From contig NZ_JAWJEJ010000001.1 of assembly GCF_032911445.1 (NCBI RefSeq), positions 806,001 through 870,000 of the forward strand: a stretch of DNA of 64,000 nucleotides. The letters run 5' to 3'. A program made the position numbers and the translations under genes. How positions within the stretch are numbered: the stretch's first letter is position 1; every line of letters starts with the position of its first letter. Origin of the DNA: Sphingomonas sp. HF-S4 (GTDB lineage Bacteria > Pseudomonadota > Alphaproteobacteria > Sphingomonadales > Sphingomonadaceae). Under the pieces are notes generated by a model. That model was given only the letters and a program-made list of their open reading frames with translations. It was not told the origin of the DNA and searched no databases. Of this stretch, positions 33,555-42,281 are shown in pieces.

Positions 33555-36380
33555 ATGCGTACTTCGTACGATCGGAAAATTCGTATCCGCCATGCGCGTC
33601 CTGGACTGCGCGCAGCCGCGGTGCTGGTCGCGTTGACGATGGCCAGTGCCGCATCGGCGCAAAGCGAGGAACCGGCTCCGGTCCTCGAGGAGGCCGAGGC
33701 GCCGGCGAGTGAGCCCGAGATCCTCGTCACCGGCACGCGAGTCAGCGGCTTCACGGCGCCGACGCCGGTCACCGCGATCGGCCAGGAGGAGCTCGAGAGC
33801 CGGGCCGTCCGCAACCTTTCCGACATCATGTTCGACACGCCCGCGCTCAAGCCCGCGCAGAATACGGGCCAATCGAGCCAGCCGATCGGCGCGAGCAATT
33901 TCGACCTGCGCGGTCTCGGCCCCAACCGTACGCTGGTCCTCCTCGACGGGCGCCGCTTCCCGGCGACCGACCCGACGGGCGGGATCGACGCGAACGTCAT
34001 CCCCGCCGCGTTGATCAAGCGGCTCGAGATCGTCACCGGTGGCGCCTCGGCGGCCTATGGCTCGGACGCGGTATCGGGGGTGATCAACGTCTTCCTCGAC
34101 GACCGCTTCGAGGGGGTGAAGGGATCGGCGCAATATAGCCAGTCGACCTATGGCGACCACTACAAGCCCGCGGCGTCGCTCGCGTTCGGCAAGGCGTTCG
34201 GCGGGTTCCATCTCGTCGCCGCGGGCGACTATTTCCGGGATTCGGGCGAGCTTTCCCAGGCCTCGCGACCCTGGGCGCGGGGCAACTACGCCACGCTGAC
34301 CAACCCCGGCTATCCGGGCACGGCGGGGCAGACGCGGCTGGTCATCGCACCCGATGCGCGCTTCTCGCAGATGACCCTGGGCGGGGTAACCGCGTCGAAC
34401 AGCATCGCGCCGCTGCGCAACCTGCAATTCGGACCGGGCGGCACCGTGCTGCCCTTTGCCCGCGGCAGCTATGTCGGCGGCACCTTCATGTCGGGCGGCG
34501 ACGGAGCGACCCTGTCGGCGACTTCGAACATCTCCCCCGTCATCGAGCGTGCCACCGGGTTCGCGCGGCTCACTTATGATGCGAGCGATACGCTCAGCTT
34601 CTATGCCGATGCGCTCTATTCGCGCGCCGACATCTATTCCGACGGCACGACTGCGACCGACAACGGCACGATCGTGATCCAGCGCGACAATGCGTTTCTG
34701 CCGACGCAGATCCGCGACATCCTGACCGCGAACGCGCAGACCAGCTTCCGCATCGGCCGGGTCGGCGCGGAGGAGGGGGCATTCTTCAACACCGTGGACA
34801 ATACCGTCCAGCGCTATGGCCTGGGCGCGAAGGGCACGATCGGCGGTGGCTGGCGCTGGGACGTCTCGGCGCAGTTCAGCCGCGTCCGCTATTATCGCGA
34901 GGACGGCAACAACCGCGACAACAACCGCTTCAACCTGGGTGTCGATTCGGTGATCAATCCGGCGACGGGCCAGCCGATCTGCCGTGCGCTGCGGAACAAT
35001 CCCAACCCCAGCGCGGCGCAGGATCCCTATGGCGACATCCGAAGCTGCGTGCCGATCAACCTGTTCGGCGCGGGATCGGTCTCGCAGGCCGCGCTCGACT
35101 ATATCGGCGGCACCGCGGTGCTGGACTCCCACCAGGAACAGGATGTCTATGCCGCCAATGTGGAGGGCTCGCCCTTCGCGACTTGGGCCGGCGACGTCTC
35201 GATCGCGGTCGGCGCCGAATATCGCCGCGAGAAGGTTGTGGCCACCAACGACGAACGCTCGAAGCGCTCGGCGTGGAAGACGGTCAATCCACAGGCGTTT
35301 GCCGGCGACCTGAACGTCAAGGAGGCCTATGCCGAGCTGGTCGTGCCGCTGATGCGCGATTCCGGATTCGGCCAGTCGCTCGACGTCAATTTGGCGGGGC
35401 GGATCACCGACTATTCGACCAGCGGCACGGTCAAGACGTGGAAGCTCGGCGCCAACTATCAGCCGATCGATGCGATCCGGCTGCGCGCGACGCTGTCGCG
35501 CGACATCCGCGCCGCCAATATCAACGAGCTGTTCTCGGGCCAGAACCAGTTCATCAACACGATCACCAATCCGGTGACCAATGTCGCGCTCTCGACCTTG
35601 CAGCTCACGGGCGGCAATCCCGGGCTGCGGCCCGAGCAGAGCCGCGCCTTTACCGGCGGGGTGGTGTTCCAGCCGGGCGGCATACCGGGCTTCCGACTGT
35701 CGTTCGACTATTTCTCGTTCAAGATCGAGGATGCGATCGCGTCGCTGACCGGCCAGCAGATCGTCGACGGGTGTCTTCGCCTGCAGCAGACCGATTTGTG
35801 CCGTGCGGTCACCTTCGACGGCAACGTCATCACGCGCGTCGAGGCGACGCTGATCAACGCCGCGCAATCCACGGCGAAGGGGTTCGACATCGAAGCCGCC
35901 TATGGCTTCGCGCTCGGCGGTGGCAGGATGTCGCTGCGCGGGCTCGCCACCCATGTGAGCGAACTCACGATCACCAGCAATGGCGTCACCACCGATTTCG
36001 CCGGGACGGTGGGCAGCACCGGTACGCTGGGGCCGGCAGGCGGGATCCCCAAATGGCGCGGATCGCTGTCGGCGGACTATGCGCAGGACGGCTTCTCGCT
36101 TGGGGCGCTGGTCCGCTACGTCGATGGCGGCAAGCTCAACGTGACCTATGTTGAGGGCGTCGATATCGCCGACAATGACGTGCCTTCGCGGACGTATGTC
36201 GATCTCAACGCCAGGGTGAAGCTGACCAAGGCGATCGAACTCTATGGTACGGTCGACAATGTGTTCAACGCCGCGCCGCCGCTGACCCCGAACGCCGTGA
36301 CCGCGCCGAGCTATGCGTCATCGGTATTCTACGATCGTATCGGGCGGACCTATGCGATTGGCGCGCGGTTCCGGTTTTAG
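33555..36380 (+). CDS. TonB-dependent outer-membrane receptor
   Basis: A 941-residue receptor. A basic N-region and signal peptide run to about residue 36 (ASAASA). The TonB-box-like segment is EILVTGTRV. The plug domain (about 60-175) has 'NLSDIMFDTPALKPAQN', 'NFDLRGLGPNRTLVLLDGRRF' and 'IKRLEIVTGGASAAYGSDAVSGVINVFLD'. A 22-strand-type barrel ends in aromatic FRF. The ATG at 33555 is preferred because GGAGGG lies five bases upstream; the upstream reading to 33492 has no signal peptide. This subfamily often transports plant- or peptide-derived ligands, but the substrate is not visible. A hairpin with T-run follows the stop. Confidence 0.92.
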   Translation: MRTSYDRKIRIRHARPGLRAAAVLVALTMASAASAQSEEPAPVLEEAEAPASEPEILVTGTRVSGFTAPTPVTAIGQEELESRAVRNLSDIMFDTPALKPAQNTGQSSQPIGASNFDLRGLGPNRTLVLLDGRRFPATDPTGGIDANVIPAALIKRLEIVTGGASAAYGSDAVSGVINVFLDDRFEGVKGSAQYSQSTYGDHYKPAASLAFGKAFGGFHLVAAGDYFRDSGELSQASRPWARGNYATLTNPGYPGTAGQTRLVIAPDARFSQMTLGGVTASNSIAPLRNLQFGPGGTVLPFARGSYVGGTFMSGGDGATLSATSNISPVIERATGFARLTYDASDTLSFYADALYSRADIYSDGTTATDNGTIVIQRDNAFLPTQIRDILTANAQTSFRIGRVGAEEGAFFNTVDNTVQRYGLGAKGTIGGGWRWDVSAQFSRVRYYREDGNNRDNNRFNLGVDSVINPATGQPICRALRNNPNPSAAQDPYGDIRSCVPINLFGAGSVSQAALDYIGGTAVLDSHQEQDVYAANVEGSPFATWAGDVSIAVGAEYRREKVVATNDERSKRSAWKTVNPQAFAGDLNVKEAYAELVVPLMRDSGFGQSLDVNLAGRITDYSTSGTVKTWKLGANYQPIDAIRLRATLSRDIRAANINELFSGQNQFINTITNPVTNVALSTLQLTGGNPGLRPEQSRAFTGGVVFQPGGIPGFRLSFDYFSFKIEDAIASLTGQQIVDGCLRLQQTDLCRAVTFDGNVITRVEATLINAAQSTAKGFDIEAAYGFALGGGRMSLRGLATHVSELTITSNGVTTDFAGTVGSTGTLGPAGGIPKWRGSLSADYAQDGFSLGALVRYVDGGKLNVTYVEGVDIADNDVPSRTYVDLNARVKLTKAIELYGTVDNVFNAAPPLTPNAVTAPSYASSVFYDRIGRTYAIGARFRF

Positions 36381-36394
36381 GGAGTGCCCAAGTC

Positions 36395-36540
36395 CCCCTC
36401 CCTGCAAGGGAGGGGTGGTTTAGAAGCGGTCGGGGCTCGATGCCCCGGCCGTTTCTGTTTTTGGCGAGATGCGGATTGAGTCTTTTGAGCGCGCAGACGC
36501 GCGCACCCACCCCCAGCCCCTCCCTGCAAGCAGGGAGGGG
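36395..36540. repeat. Composite intergenic repeat, full copy 1
   Basis: The left stem is CCCCTCCCT (36395-36403) and AGGGAGGGG (36407-36415). A middle stem around a TCGAT loop is at 36428-36450, followed by a spacer with GAGTCTTTTG and CGCAGACGCGCGCACCCACCC. The right stem is CCCCTCCCTGC (36517-36527) and GCAGGGAGGGG (36530-36540). The same order recurs at 61504..61650. Both lie between convergent genes, so the element probably works as a two-way terminator or was spread as a REP-like sequence. Confidence 0.8.
36428..36462 (+). terminator. Rho-independent terminator after TonB receptor
   Basis: The stem GGTCGGGGC/GCCCCGGCC around loop TCGAT is followed by GTTTCTGTTTTT. It is 48 bp after the receptor stop and forms the middle part of the composite repeat. 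Confidence 0.7.
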
Positions 36541-36555
36541 AGTATTCTGCATCAC

Positions 36556-38175
36556 CTAGACGCGTTCTAGCGGCGTGCGCTTTCCGGCCGGGGCGGCGCG
36601 GTAGGTCGCGGCCACCGAGCGGATGAACGGCTTCTTGAGGATGGTCGAGACCGTGACGAACTCCGCGGTTGCTGCGGTGGGGGTCAGCGTCAGCAGCGTA
36701 TAGCCCTTGCTGTCCTGGTCGCAGTAGGCGACCTCCCGGTTCGCTTCGGCGAGGGCCGTGCCCAGGCCCGGGAGCAGCGAGCCGTAGGACGGGCTGGTGA
36801 TCGCGGTAGCGCCGAACTCCGACGCCACCAGCGTGCCGGCATCGTCGTACAGGTCGTTCGCCCAGGCGGCATGGCTGTCGCCCGCGAGCACGATCGGCTT
36901 CGCGCCGGCGCGCTTGAAGGCGGCGTAGAGCCGCTCGCGCGCCGGGGGATAGCCGTCCCATGCGTCGAAGTTGAACGGCAGGCCGGCCTTGTAGCCGGCA
37001 TCCGCCGCCTGCAGTCGCCCGCGATAGCCTTCGGGCAATTGGGCGATCCGCGCGGCGAAACCGCTCAGGTCCGGACCGGCGACGCGCGCCATCACCACCT
37101 GGTTGCCGAGCAACTGCCACGGCTTGTCGGCGCGAACCGAGGACGCGAGGACGTTCTCGAGCCAGCGCTGCTGCTCGGCGCCGAGCAGTTCGCGCTCAGG
37201 ACGCGCGCGTTCGGCCATCACAGCCTGATATTCGGCCGGGCCCGGCGTGCCGCCCTTGACTTCGGCCTGCTGCGAGCGCGCGAGCAGCCGCGTCTCGACC
37301 ATCGCCAGCGTCGCGAGATTGCCGAATTCGAAGCTGCGATTGATCGCTTCCCAGGGCTTGCCCGGCTTGGGATCGCGGATCGGCATCCATTCGAAATAGG
37401 CCTGCATCGCTGCGGCCTTGCGGGCCTTCCAGTCGCCTTCCTTGGCGGGGTCGTGGTTTTCGGCGCCGCCGATCCAGCCGTCATTGGCGACTTCGTGATC
37501 GTCCCACACGCAGAGGAACGCCGCGCGGGCGTGCGCCGCCTGCATGTCGGGATCGGCCTTCACCTGGGCGTGGCGACGGCGATAATCGTCGAGCTTGACG
37601 ATCTCGTGCGGCGGATCGGGCAGGCGTCCCAGCTTGCGGCCGATATCGGCGCCATATTCGTCCGCGCCATATTCGTAGATGTAATCGCCGAGGTGGAGCA
37701 CCGCGTCGAGCCGGGGCAGCGCCGCCATGTCGGCATAGGCATTGAACAGCCCGCCCGGATAGAGCTGGCACGAGGCGACCGCGAGGACGAGCTGGTCGAC
37801 CGCGCCGACCGGCAAGGTGCGGAAGCGGCCGACGGGCGAGCGCTGGTCGCCGAGCGCGAACCAGTACCAATAGTCGCGGCCGGGCTTGAGCCGAGTGACC
37901 TCGACCTTGACGGTGTGGTCGGCGGCGGCGCGGGCGGTGGCCTTGCCGCTGGCGAGCGGCTTGCCGTCCTGCGACTCCGCGACGTGCCAGGTAACCGGCA
38001 CGTCGCCACCCTCGGTAGTGATGCGGGTCCAGAGCACCGCGCCGTCCTTTGCGGGGTCGCCGCTGGCGACCCCATGTGCGAAGCTGCCCGTGGCCGCAGC
38101 CTGCGCGGCACCCGGAACCCCGAGTGCCGCGCTGCCGCCGATCAGCGCGAGCGCGCTGCGTCGATTGAGAGTCAT
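36556..38175 (-). CDS. phoD: PhoD-family alkaline phosphatase/phosphodiesterase
   Basis: A 539-residue secreted metallo-phosphatase. The Tat signal contains LNRRSALALIGG and ends near AAQAA. Then comes the PhoD N-terminal beta domain (GSFAHGVASGDP, VLWTRITT) and the catalytic domain with ASCQLYPGG, HLGDYIYEYG, CVWDDHEVANDGW and LAGDSHAAWANDLY, which carry the metal ligands. The ATG at 38175 is chosen because the twin-arginine signal begins there; the frame opens further upstream inside the receptor gene. It follows the TonB receptor gene by 10 bp, so one transcript is likely. The pair would release and take up phosphate-containing compounds (inference). Confidence 0.92.
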   Translation of the reverse strand: MTLNRRSALALIGGSAALGVPGAAQAAATGSFAHGVASGDPAKDGAVLWTRITTEGGDVPVTWHVAESQDGKPLASGKATARAAADHTVKVEVTRLKPGRDYWYWFALGDQRSPVGRFRTLPVGAVDQLVLAVASCQLYPGGLFNAYADMAALPRLDAVLHLGDYIYEYGADEYGADIGRKLGRLPDPPHEIVKLDDYRRRHAQVKADPDMQAAHARAAFLCVWDDHEVANDGWIGGAENHDPAKEGDWKARKAAAMQAYFEWMPIRDPKPGKPWEAINRSFEFGNLATLAMVETRLLARSQQAEVKGGTPGPAEYQAVMAERARPERELLGAEQQRWLENVLASSVRADKPWQLLGNQVVMARVAGPDLSGFAARIAQLPEGYRGRLQAADAGYKAGLPFNFDAWDGYPPARERLYAAFKRAGAKPIVLAGDSHAAWANDLYDDAGTLVASEFGATAITSPSYGSLLPGLGTALAEANREVAYCDQDSKGYTLLTLTPTAATAEFVTVSTILKKPFIRSVAATYRAAPAGKRTPLERV

Positions 38176-38185
38176 TTCCGGTCCC

Positions 38186-40498
38186 TCAGAAGCGCATGGT
38201 GAACTGCGCGCCGTAGAAGCGCGGTTCGGCCGGGATGAACGTCGGGATGCCGAAGCCGCCGCCGGTGTTGCCCGCGTCGAGCAGATAGCGCTCGTTGGTG
38301 GCATTGCGGACATAGGCCGCGATCTCGAACTTCTCTTCCATAAAGCTCACGCCGGCGCGCGCGTTGACCAAGGTCACCGGCCCCTGCGAGATCGCGATGT
38401 TGTTGGGCACTTCGAAGAAGATGCGGCTGCGATGCGTGACGCTCGGCGTGGCGAACAGGCGCGTACCGCCGCGCAGCGGTGCGCTGATCGTGAAGCCCGC
38501 CGCCGCCTGCCATTCGGGCTGGAGGCGGAAGCGCGCACCCGAGAAGGCCGGCGCGAAGCTGTTATTCTCGTCTATGCCGCCGTCGATATAGCCGACGTTG
38601 CCGAAGACATTGAGCCATTTGGTCGGGCGGATAGCGACTTCAGCCTCGACGCCAAGATTGCTCGCGGCGCCGGCGCTCTGCGTCAGCGAGGTGCCGTTGG
38701 GCTGGACCACGCTCACCTGGAAGCCGTCATATTTCTGGTAATAGACGCCGAGCGAACCCGATATCGGGCCCAGGCTGGCCTTCAGGCCGGCTTCGTAGTT
38801 CCACACCACTTCCTCGGGCACGAGCTGGAGGTTGGCGGCGGGGGCGCCATTGGCCAATCGCGCGTTGAGCTGGACGACCGGCGAGCGGCGGCCCTTCGAC
38901 ACCGTGGCGAATACGTTCACATCGTCGCTGAGGCGATAGAGGATGTTGAAGCGCGGCAGCACTGCCGAGAAATGATCCTTGGCAGTGAAGGTCTGACCAC
39001 CGGTATCGATCTGGCCCGAGATCAGCGACGTCGCAGTGGGATTGAGCACCGGGCGCGGCACGCGGGCGAAATAACCCGACTTGCGGTCCTCGAGCAGGAA
39101 GCGGACGCCCGCGGTCAGCTCGAGCGCAGGGGTTGGGATCCAGGTCGCGTCCGCGAATACCGAATAGCTGGCGTTGCGCCCCTGATTCTCGAATTCCGAG
39201 GTGTAGGGGATCGCAGTCGCGCGCCCGCCGGTGAGGATCGACGTAGCCTGTGCCGCGCGCACGACGCCGCTGGCATCGATGCAGGGCAGGCCCGGGATCG
39301 CGCGCGCCGCGCACTGGAGAAACGTGCCTTCCTCGGACGAGAAGGGCACGTTCTGGAAATTGTCCTCGACGAAGAAGTTCCAGCCCGCCGATGCGCGCAG
39401 CGTATCGCTGGCATAGGCGAAGCGGCCCTCGTGGCTCGCCTGCCAGCCCTTCGAATATTCGCCGAATTCGAGATACCAAGCGGCCGAGCCGTCGGCGTCG
39501 AAGATCTCCAGGCTATCGAAATTGCGATAGCCGTTGACCGTCGTGAAGGTGAAGTTCGGCGCGAATTCCCAAGCTGCGGTCAGGTTGATGTCATAGACGT
39601 CGCGGTAGAGCCCGAGCTGGTCCTCGCCGAGCGCTGCCTGCGAGACAGGCGAGCCGCCGAGATTGGCCTTGCCGAACGGATTGCCCGGACCTGCCTGGGT
39701 CGGCAGCGCGCGCGAGATGAACGGCGTGCCGCCGTTGCGCTGGCGGTCATAGGTGCCGATCAGATCTACGGTGAGCGCGTCGATCGGTGCGTAGCGCACC
39801 GAGGCGCGGATGCCGAGCTGGTCTTGCGCGTAGAGATCCTTGCGCTGGTTGCGCGACAAATTCTCGACATAGCCGTCGCGGGTCTTCCATTCGAAGGCAA
39901 GGCGGCCGGCGAGCACGTCCGTGCCGGCGTTGACATAGCCCGAGAGCAGGGTGGTGTTGTAATTGCCGTAGCCGCCGGTCAATTCGCCCGAATAGCCTTC
40001 GCGTGGACGGGCCGAGGTCATGCTGATCGCGCCGACTGCGGAAGCCGTGCCGAAAAGGGTAGCCTGCGGGCCCTTGATCACTTCGACGCGCTCGAGATCG
40101 TAGACCGCCTGGTACGAGCCGCGCGAGCGCGAGATGTCGACGCCGTTATAATAAAGAGTGACGCGCGGGCCCTGCTGGGCGGACCCGGAGTCCGACGTGA
40201 TGCCGCGGATCACGATGCCGGGATTGTTGGCGCTCTGCTCCTGGATGTTGAGCCCGGGGATGTAGTTCGACAGCTCGTCGAGGTCGCTCACGCCGATCTC
40301 TGCCATCCGCTCGCCGGTCAGCGCCGAGATGGTGATCGGCACATCGACCGCGCGTTGCTCGATCTTCTGCGCGGTAACGACGATGTCGTTCTCGTCGCGC
40401 GGGGTGGCATTGTCCTCGACGGCGCTCTGGGCGAGGGCCGGCGTGGCGATGAAGGCAGTGGTGGCGAGCAGCGCCGCGAACGCGATACGATTTTTCAT
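38186..40498 (-). CDS. TonB-dependent outer-membrane receptor paired with PhoD
   Basis: A 770-residue receptor. Signal peptide (1-23, ending PALAQ); TonB-box-like DIVVTAQK (about 38-45); plug with 'VDVPITISALTGERMAEIGVSDLDELSNYIPGLNIQ' in outline, 'PGIVIRGITSDSGSAQQGPRVTLYYNGV' and 'LERVEVIKGPQATLFGTASAVGAISMTSARP'. The barrel ends AQFTMRF. Start ATG at 40498, after CGGGGA. A TTTGTTAC on the plus strand (GTAACAAA in the sense of this gene) about 62 bp upstream matches repeats in front of the other receptor at 42282, which suggests shared ECF control. Confidence 0.92.
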   Translation of the reverse strand: MKNRIAFAALLATTAFIATPALAQSAVEDNATPRDENDIVVTAQKIEQRAVDVPITISALTGERMAEIGVSDLDELSNYIPGLNIQEQSANNPGIVIRGITSDSGSAQQGPRVTLYYNGVDISRSRGSYQAVYDLERVEVIKGPQATLFGTASAVGAISMTSARPREGYSGELTGGYGNYNTTLLSGYVNAGTDVLAGRLAFEWKTRDGYVENLSRNQRKDLYAQDQLGIRASVRYAPIDALTVDLIGTYDRQRNGGTPFISRALPTQAGPGNPFGKANLGGSPVSQAALGEDQLGLYRDVYDINLTAAWEFAPNFTFTTVNGYRNFDSLEIFDADGSAAWYLEFGEYSKGWQASHEGRFAYASDTLRASAGWNFFVEDNFQNVPFSSEEGTFLQCAARAIPGLPCIDASGVVRAAQATSILTGGRATAIPYTSEFENQGRNASYSVFADATWIPTPALELTAGVRFLLEDRKSGYFARVPRPVLNPTATSLISGQIDTGGQTFTAKDHFSAVLPRFNILYRLSDDVNVFATVSKGRRSPVVQLNARLANGAPAANLQLVPEEVVWNYEAGLKASLGPISGSLGVYYQKYDGFQVSVVQPNGTSLTQSAGAASNLGVEAEVAIRPTKWLNVFGNVGYIDGGIDENNSFAPAFSGARFRLQPEWQAAAGFTISAPLRGGTRLFATPSVTHRSRIFFEVPNNIAISQGPVTLVNARAGVSFMEEKFEIAAYVRNATNERYLLDAGNTGGGFGIPTFIPAEPRFYGAQFTMRF

Positions 40499-40559
40499 GT
40501 TTGTTCCCCGAGTTGGTGACGGGGCTGCTGGACACGGGATGTGAAGCGCACGCGGCAAG

Positions 40560-40567
40560 TTTGTTAC
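40560..40567 (-). promoter_or_regulatory. GTAACAAA motif upstream of receptor, candidate ECF -35
   Basis: GTAACAAA (minus strand) lies 62 bp before the receptor start. The same core occurs twice at 42175-42207 before the STN-type receptor. ECF promoters commonly have an AAC-containing -35 element. This is a position-and-similarity argument only. Confidence 0.35.
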
Positions 40568-40678
40568 GGTTGTGATTTTTTTGGTTGCGACATTGTTGCA
40601 GTGCAGCGTCGACAGGAAAGCCGTCGTCAAACCGTCATCGAGGCCGGTTAGGCGCCGCGCCAGTTCGCTACTTCAGGA

Positions 40679-41218
40679 ATGCCGGTCGTGTTGTTGACTC
40701 GCCGCGCATCGCCGTCCGGGCAGGATCACGATTGGACGGCGGTGCGCTCTGCGCTGGTGCGCTATATTCGCGGCCGCACCGGCCGGCTGGACCTTGCCGA
40801 GGATGTTGCGCAGGAAACGCTCGCGCGGCTGATCGCGCTGCAGGAGCAGGACACGGTCGGCAGTCTGTTCGCGCTCGGATTCCGTATCGCCGACAATCTG
40901 GTGATCGACATCCATCGCCGCGAGGCGCGCGCCTCGGGCGAAGTCGACGAGCGTTTCGAATGCACTGCGCCATCGCTCGATCGCGTCGTCGATTCTCGAC
41001 ACGCAGTCGCGATCCTCAGCCGGACCTTGCAGCGCATGCCGCCGCTGCGCCGCGAAGTTATCCTGCGCCGCCGCCTGCGCCGCCAGAGCTGCGCGGTGAT
41101 CGCCGAGGAACTGGAATTGACCCCCAAGGCCGTGGAGAAGCACATTACGCGCGGGCTGGTCGATTTGAAGACCGCCTTCGATAAGGCGGGGCTCGCGCCG
41201 GAGTCGCTGGGAGAGTGA
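40679..41218 (+). CDS. FecI-like ECF RNA polymerase sigma factor
   Basis: A 179-residue sigma factor. Region 2 has 'RSALVRYIRGRTGRLDLAEDVAQETLARLIAL' and 'FALGFRIADNLVIDIHRREAR'. Region 4 has 'LQRMPPLRREVILRRRLRRQSCAVIAEELELTPKAVEKHITRGLVDLKTAF', with the typical helix-turn-helix. It is followed, with GTGA overlap, by a FecR-type anti-sigma gene and then a TonB receptor with an STN domain. This is the standard FecI-FecR-FecA surface-signalling order. It is divergent from the PhoD-linked receptor. Confidence 0.93.
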   Translation: MPVVLLTRRASPSGQDHDWTAVRSALVRYIRGRTGRLDLAEDVAQETLARLIALQEQDTVGSLFALGFRIADNLVIDIHRREARASGEVDERFECTAPSLDRVVDSRHAVAILSRTLQRMPPLRREVILRRRLRRQSCAVIAEELELTPKAVEKHITRGLVDLKTAFDKAGLAPESLGE

Positions 41219-42192
41219 GCATCGCCAAGGATGGGGACCGCGAGGCGGCGCAATGGGTCGAGCGCATGAGCGTGCCGACGCCCGCGCCCGATGTCGCGCG
41301 GTCGTTCGACGCGTGGATCGCGGCCGACCCCGATCATGCCGAGCGCTTCGGACGCATGCAGACGCTGTGGGAGTCCGAGGCCTTCGTTCAGGCGCTGGGC
41401 CGCGCCGCGTGGCAGCGCCCGCGGCCCGATCTGTTGCGGACGCTGCTCGGCTGGCTGACGCGGCCGCTGGCCCTGCCGGTCGCCGGGGCTTTTGCCTGCT
41501 TGGTCATCGCCGGGCTGCTCGCGCTGCAATCGATCACCACGCAGAGCTTCAGCGTCGCGCCCGGTCCGGCGAAGCGGATCGCGCTGGCCGACGGGACGCG
41601 GATCGTGCTGAGCGGCGGCAGCCGGCTCGACGTGCGGATGGCGCCCTGGTCGCGGCGCGCGACGCTTGCGCAAGGCCAGGCGTTCTTCGATGTCGCGCAC
41701 GAACGGTTCCGTCGCTTCGCGATCACCAGCGGCAGGACCAGCATCGACGTGCTCGGCACGGCCTTCGAGGTCGATCGCGAGGCGCCGGATGTAGTAAGCG
41801 TTCGGGTCTATCGCGGGCTGGTCGGGATCGAGAGCGGCGAGGCGGCCTGGCGCGCACGTGCAGGCACGGCGATCCGCGTCACTGGCGAGACCGGCAAGCA
41901 GCTCGCCGGGCCGCGCGGCGACGGGCCAGACTGGCTCGAGGGCTGGTACGAGACCGAGGGCATGCCGATGCGGCTGCTCGTCGCGCAGCTCAGCCGCTTC
42001 TCGGCCAAGCCGGTGAAGCTGGCAGACCCGCGGATCGGCGACATTCCGGTCAGCGGCCGGTTCCGGATATCGGAGACGCAGATGGTGCTCGATGCGCTCG
42101 CCGCGACGCACGACCTGCGCTGGCGCGAAGAGGGGCAGGGGTATGTACTCGGCGAGGCTGCGCGAATGAAACATAAAAGTAACAATCAGTGA
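41215..42192 (+). CDS. FecR-like anti-sigma/signal transducer
   Basis: A 325-residue inner-membrane protein. The cytoplasmic N-terminal DUF4880-type region has 'AAQWVERMS', 'FDAWIAADPDHAERFGRMQTLWES'. One membrane helix follows at about 88-110 (ALPVAGAFACLVIAGLLALQSI). The periplasmic FecR domain has 'RIALADGTRIVLSGGSRLDVRM', 'LAQGQAFFDVAHERFRRFAITSGRTSIDVLGTAFEVD' and a C-terminal secretin/TonB-like region. It would hold the ECF sigma factor inactive until the receptor at 42282 reports ligand. GTG start at 41215 overlaps the sigma gene. Confidence 0.93.
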   Translation: MSIAKDGDREAAQWVERMSVPTPAPDVARSFDAWIAADPDHAERFGRMQTLWESEAFVQALGRAAWQRPRPDLLRTLLGWLTRPLALPVAGAFACLVIAGLLALQSITTQSFSVAPGPAKRIALADGTRIVLSGGSRLDVRMAPWSRRATLAQGQAFFDVAHERFRRFAITSGRTSIDVLGTAFEVDREAPDVVSVRVYRGLVGIESGEAAWRARAGTAIRVTGETGKQLAGPRGDGPDWLEGWYETEGMPMRLLVAQLSRFSAKPVKLADPRIGDIPVSGRFRISETQMVLDALAATHDLRWREEGQGYVLGEAARMKHKSNNQ

Positions 42193-42207
42193 GTTGAAAA
42201 GTAACAA
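42175..42207 (+). promoter_or_regulatory. Two direct repeats AAAAGTAACAA before STN-type receptor
   Basis: Identical 11-mers AAAAGTAACAA at 42175-42185 and 42197-42207 start 22 bp apart, about two helical turns. The first overlaps the end of the fecR-like gene and the second is 75 bp before the receptor start. The second could be an ECF -35 element, with the pair serving as a regulator site. They match the motif before the receptor at 38186..40498. Confidence 0.45.
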
Positions 42208-42281
42208 AAATCTTTTGTCGGGTTCAGCGCCGCTGCCCCGTCTTCCGTCCGATTTCGATTTTCGAACGGGGGACTGTTTCC

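Noticed and set aside
37886..40519. Long plus-strand frame (877 codons) opposite the PhoD-linked TonB receptor
   Set aside because: A GC-bias shadow; the opposite strand has a signal peptide, TonB box, plug and terminal Phe.
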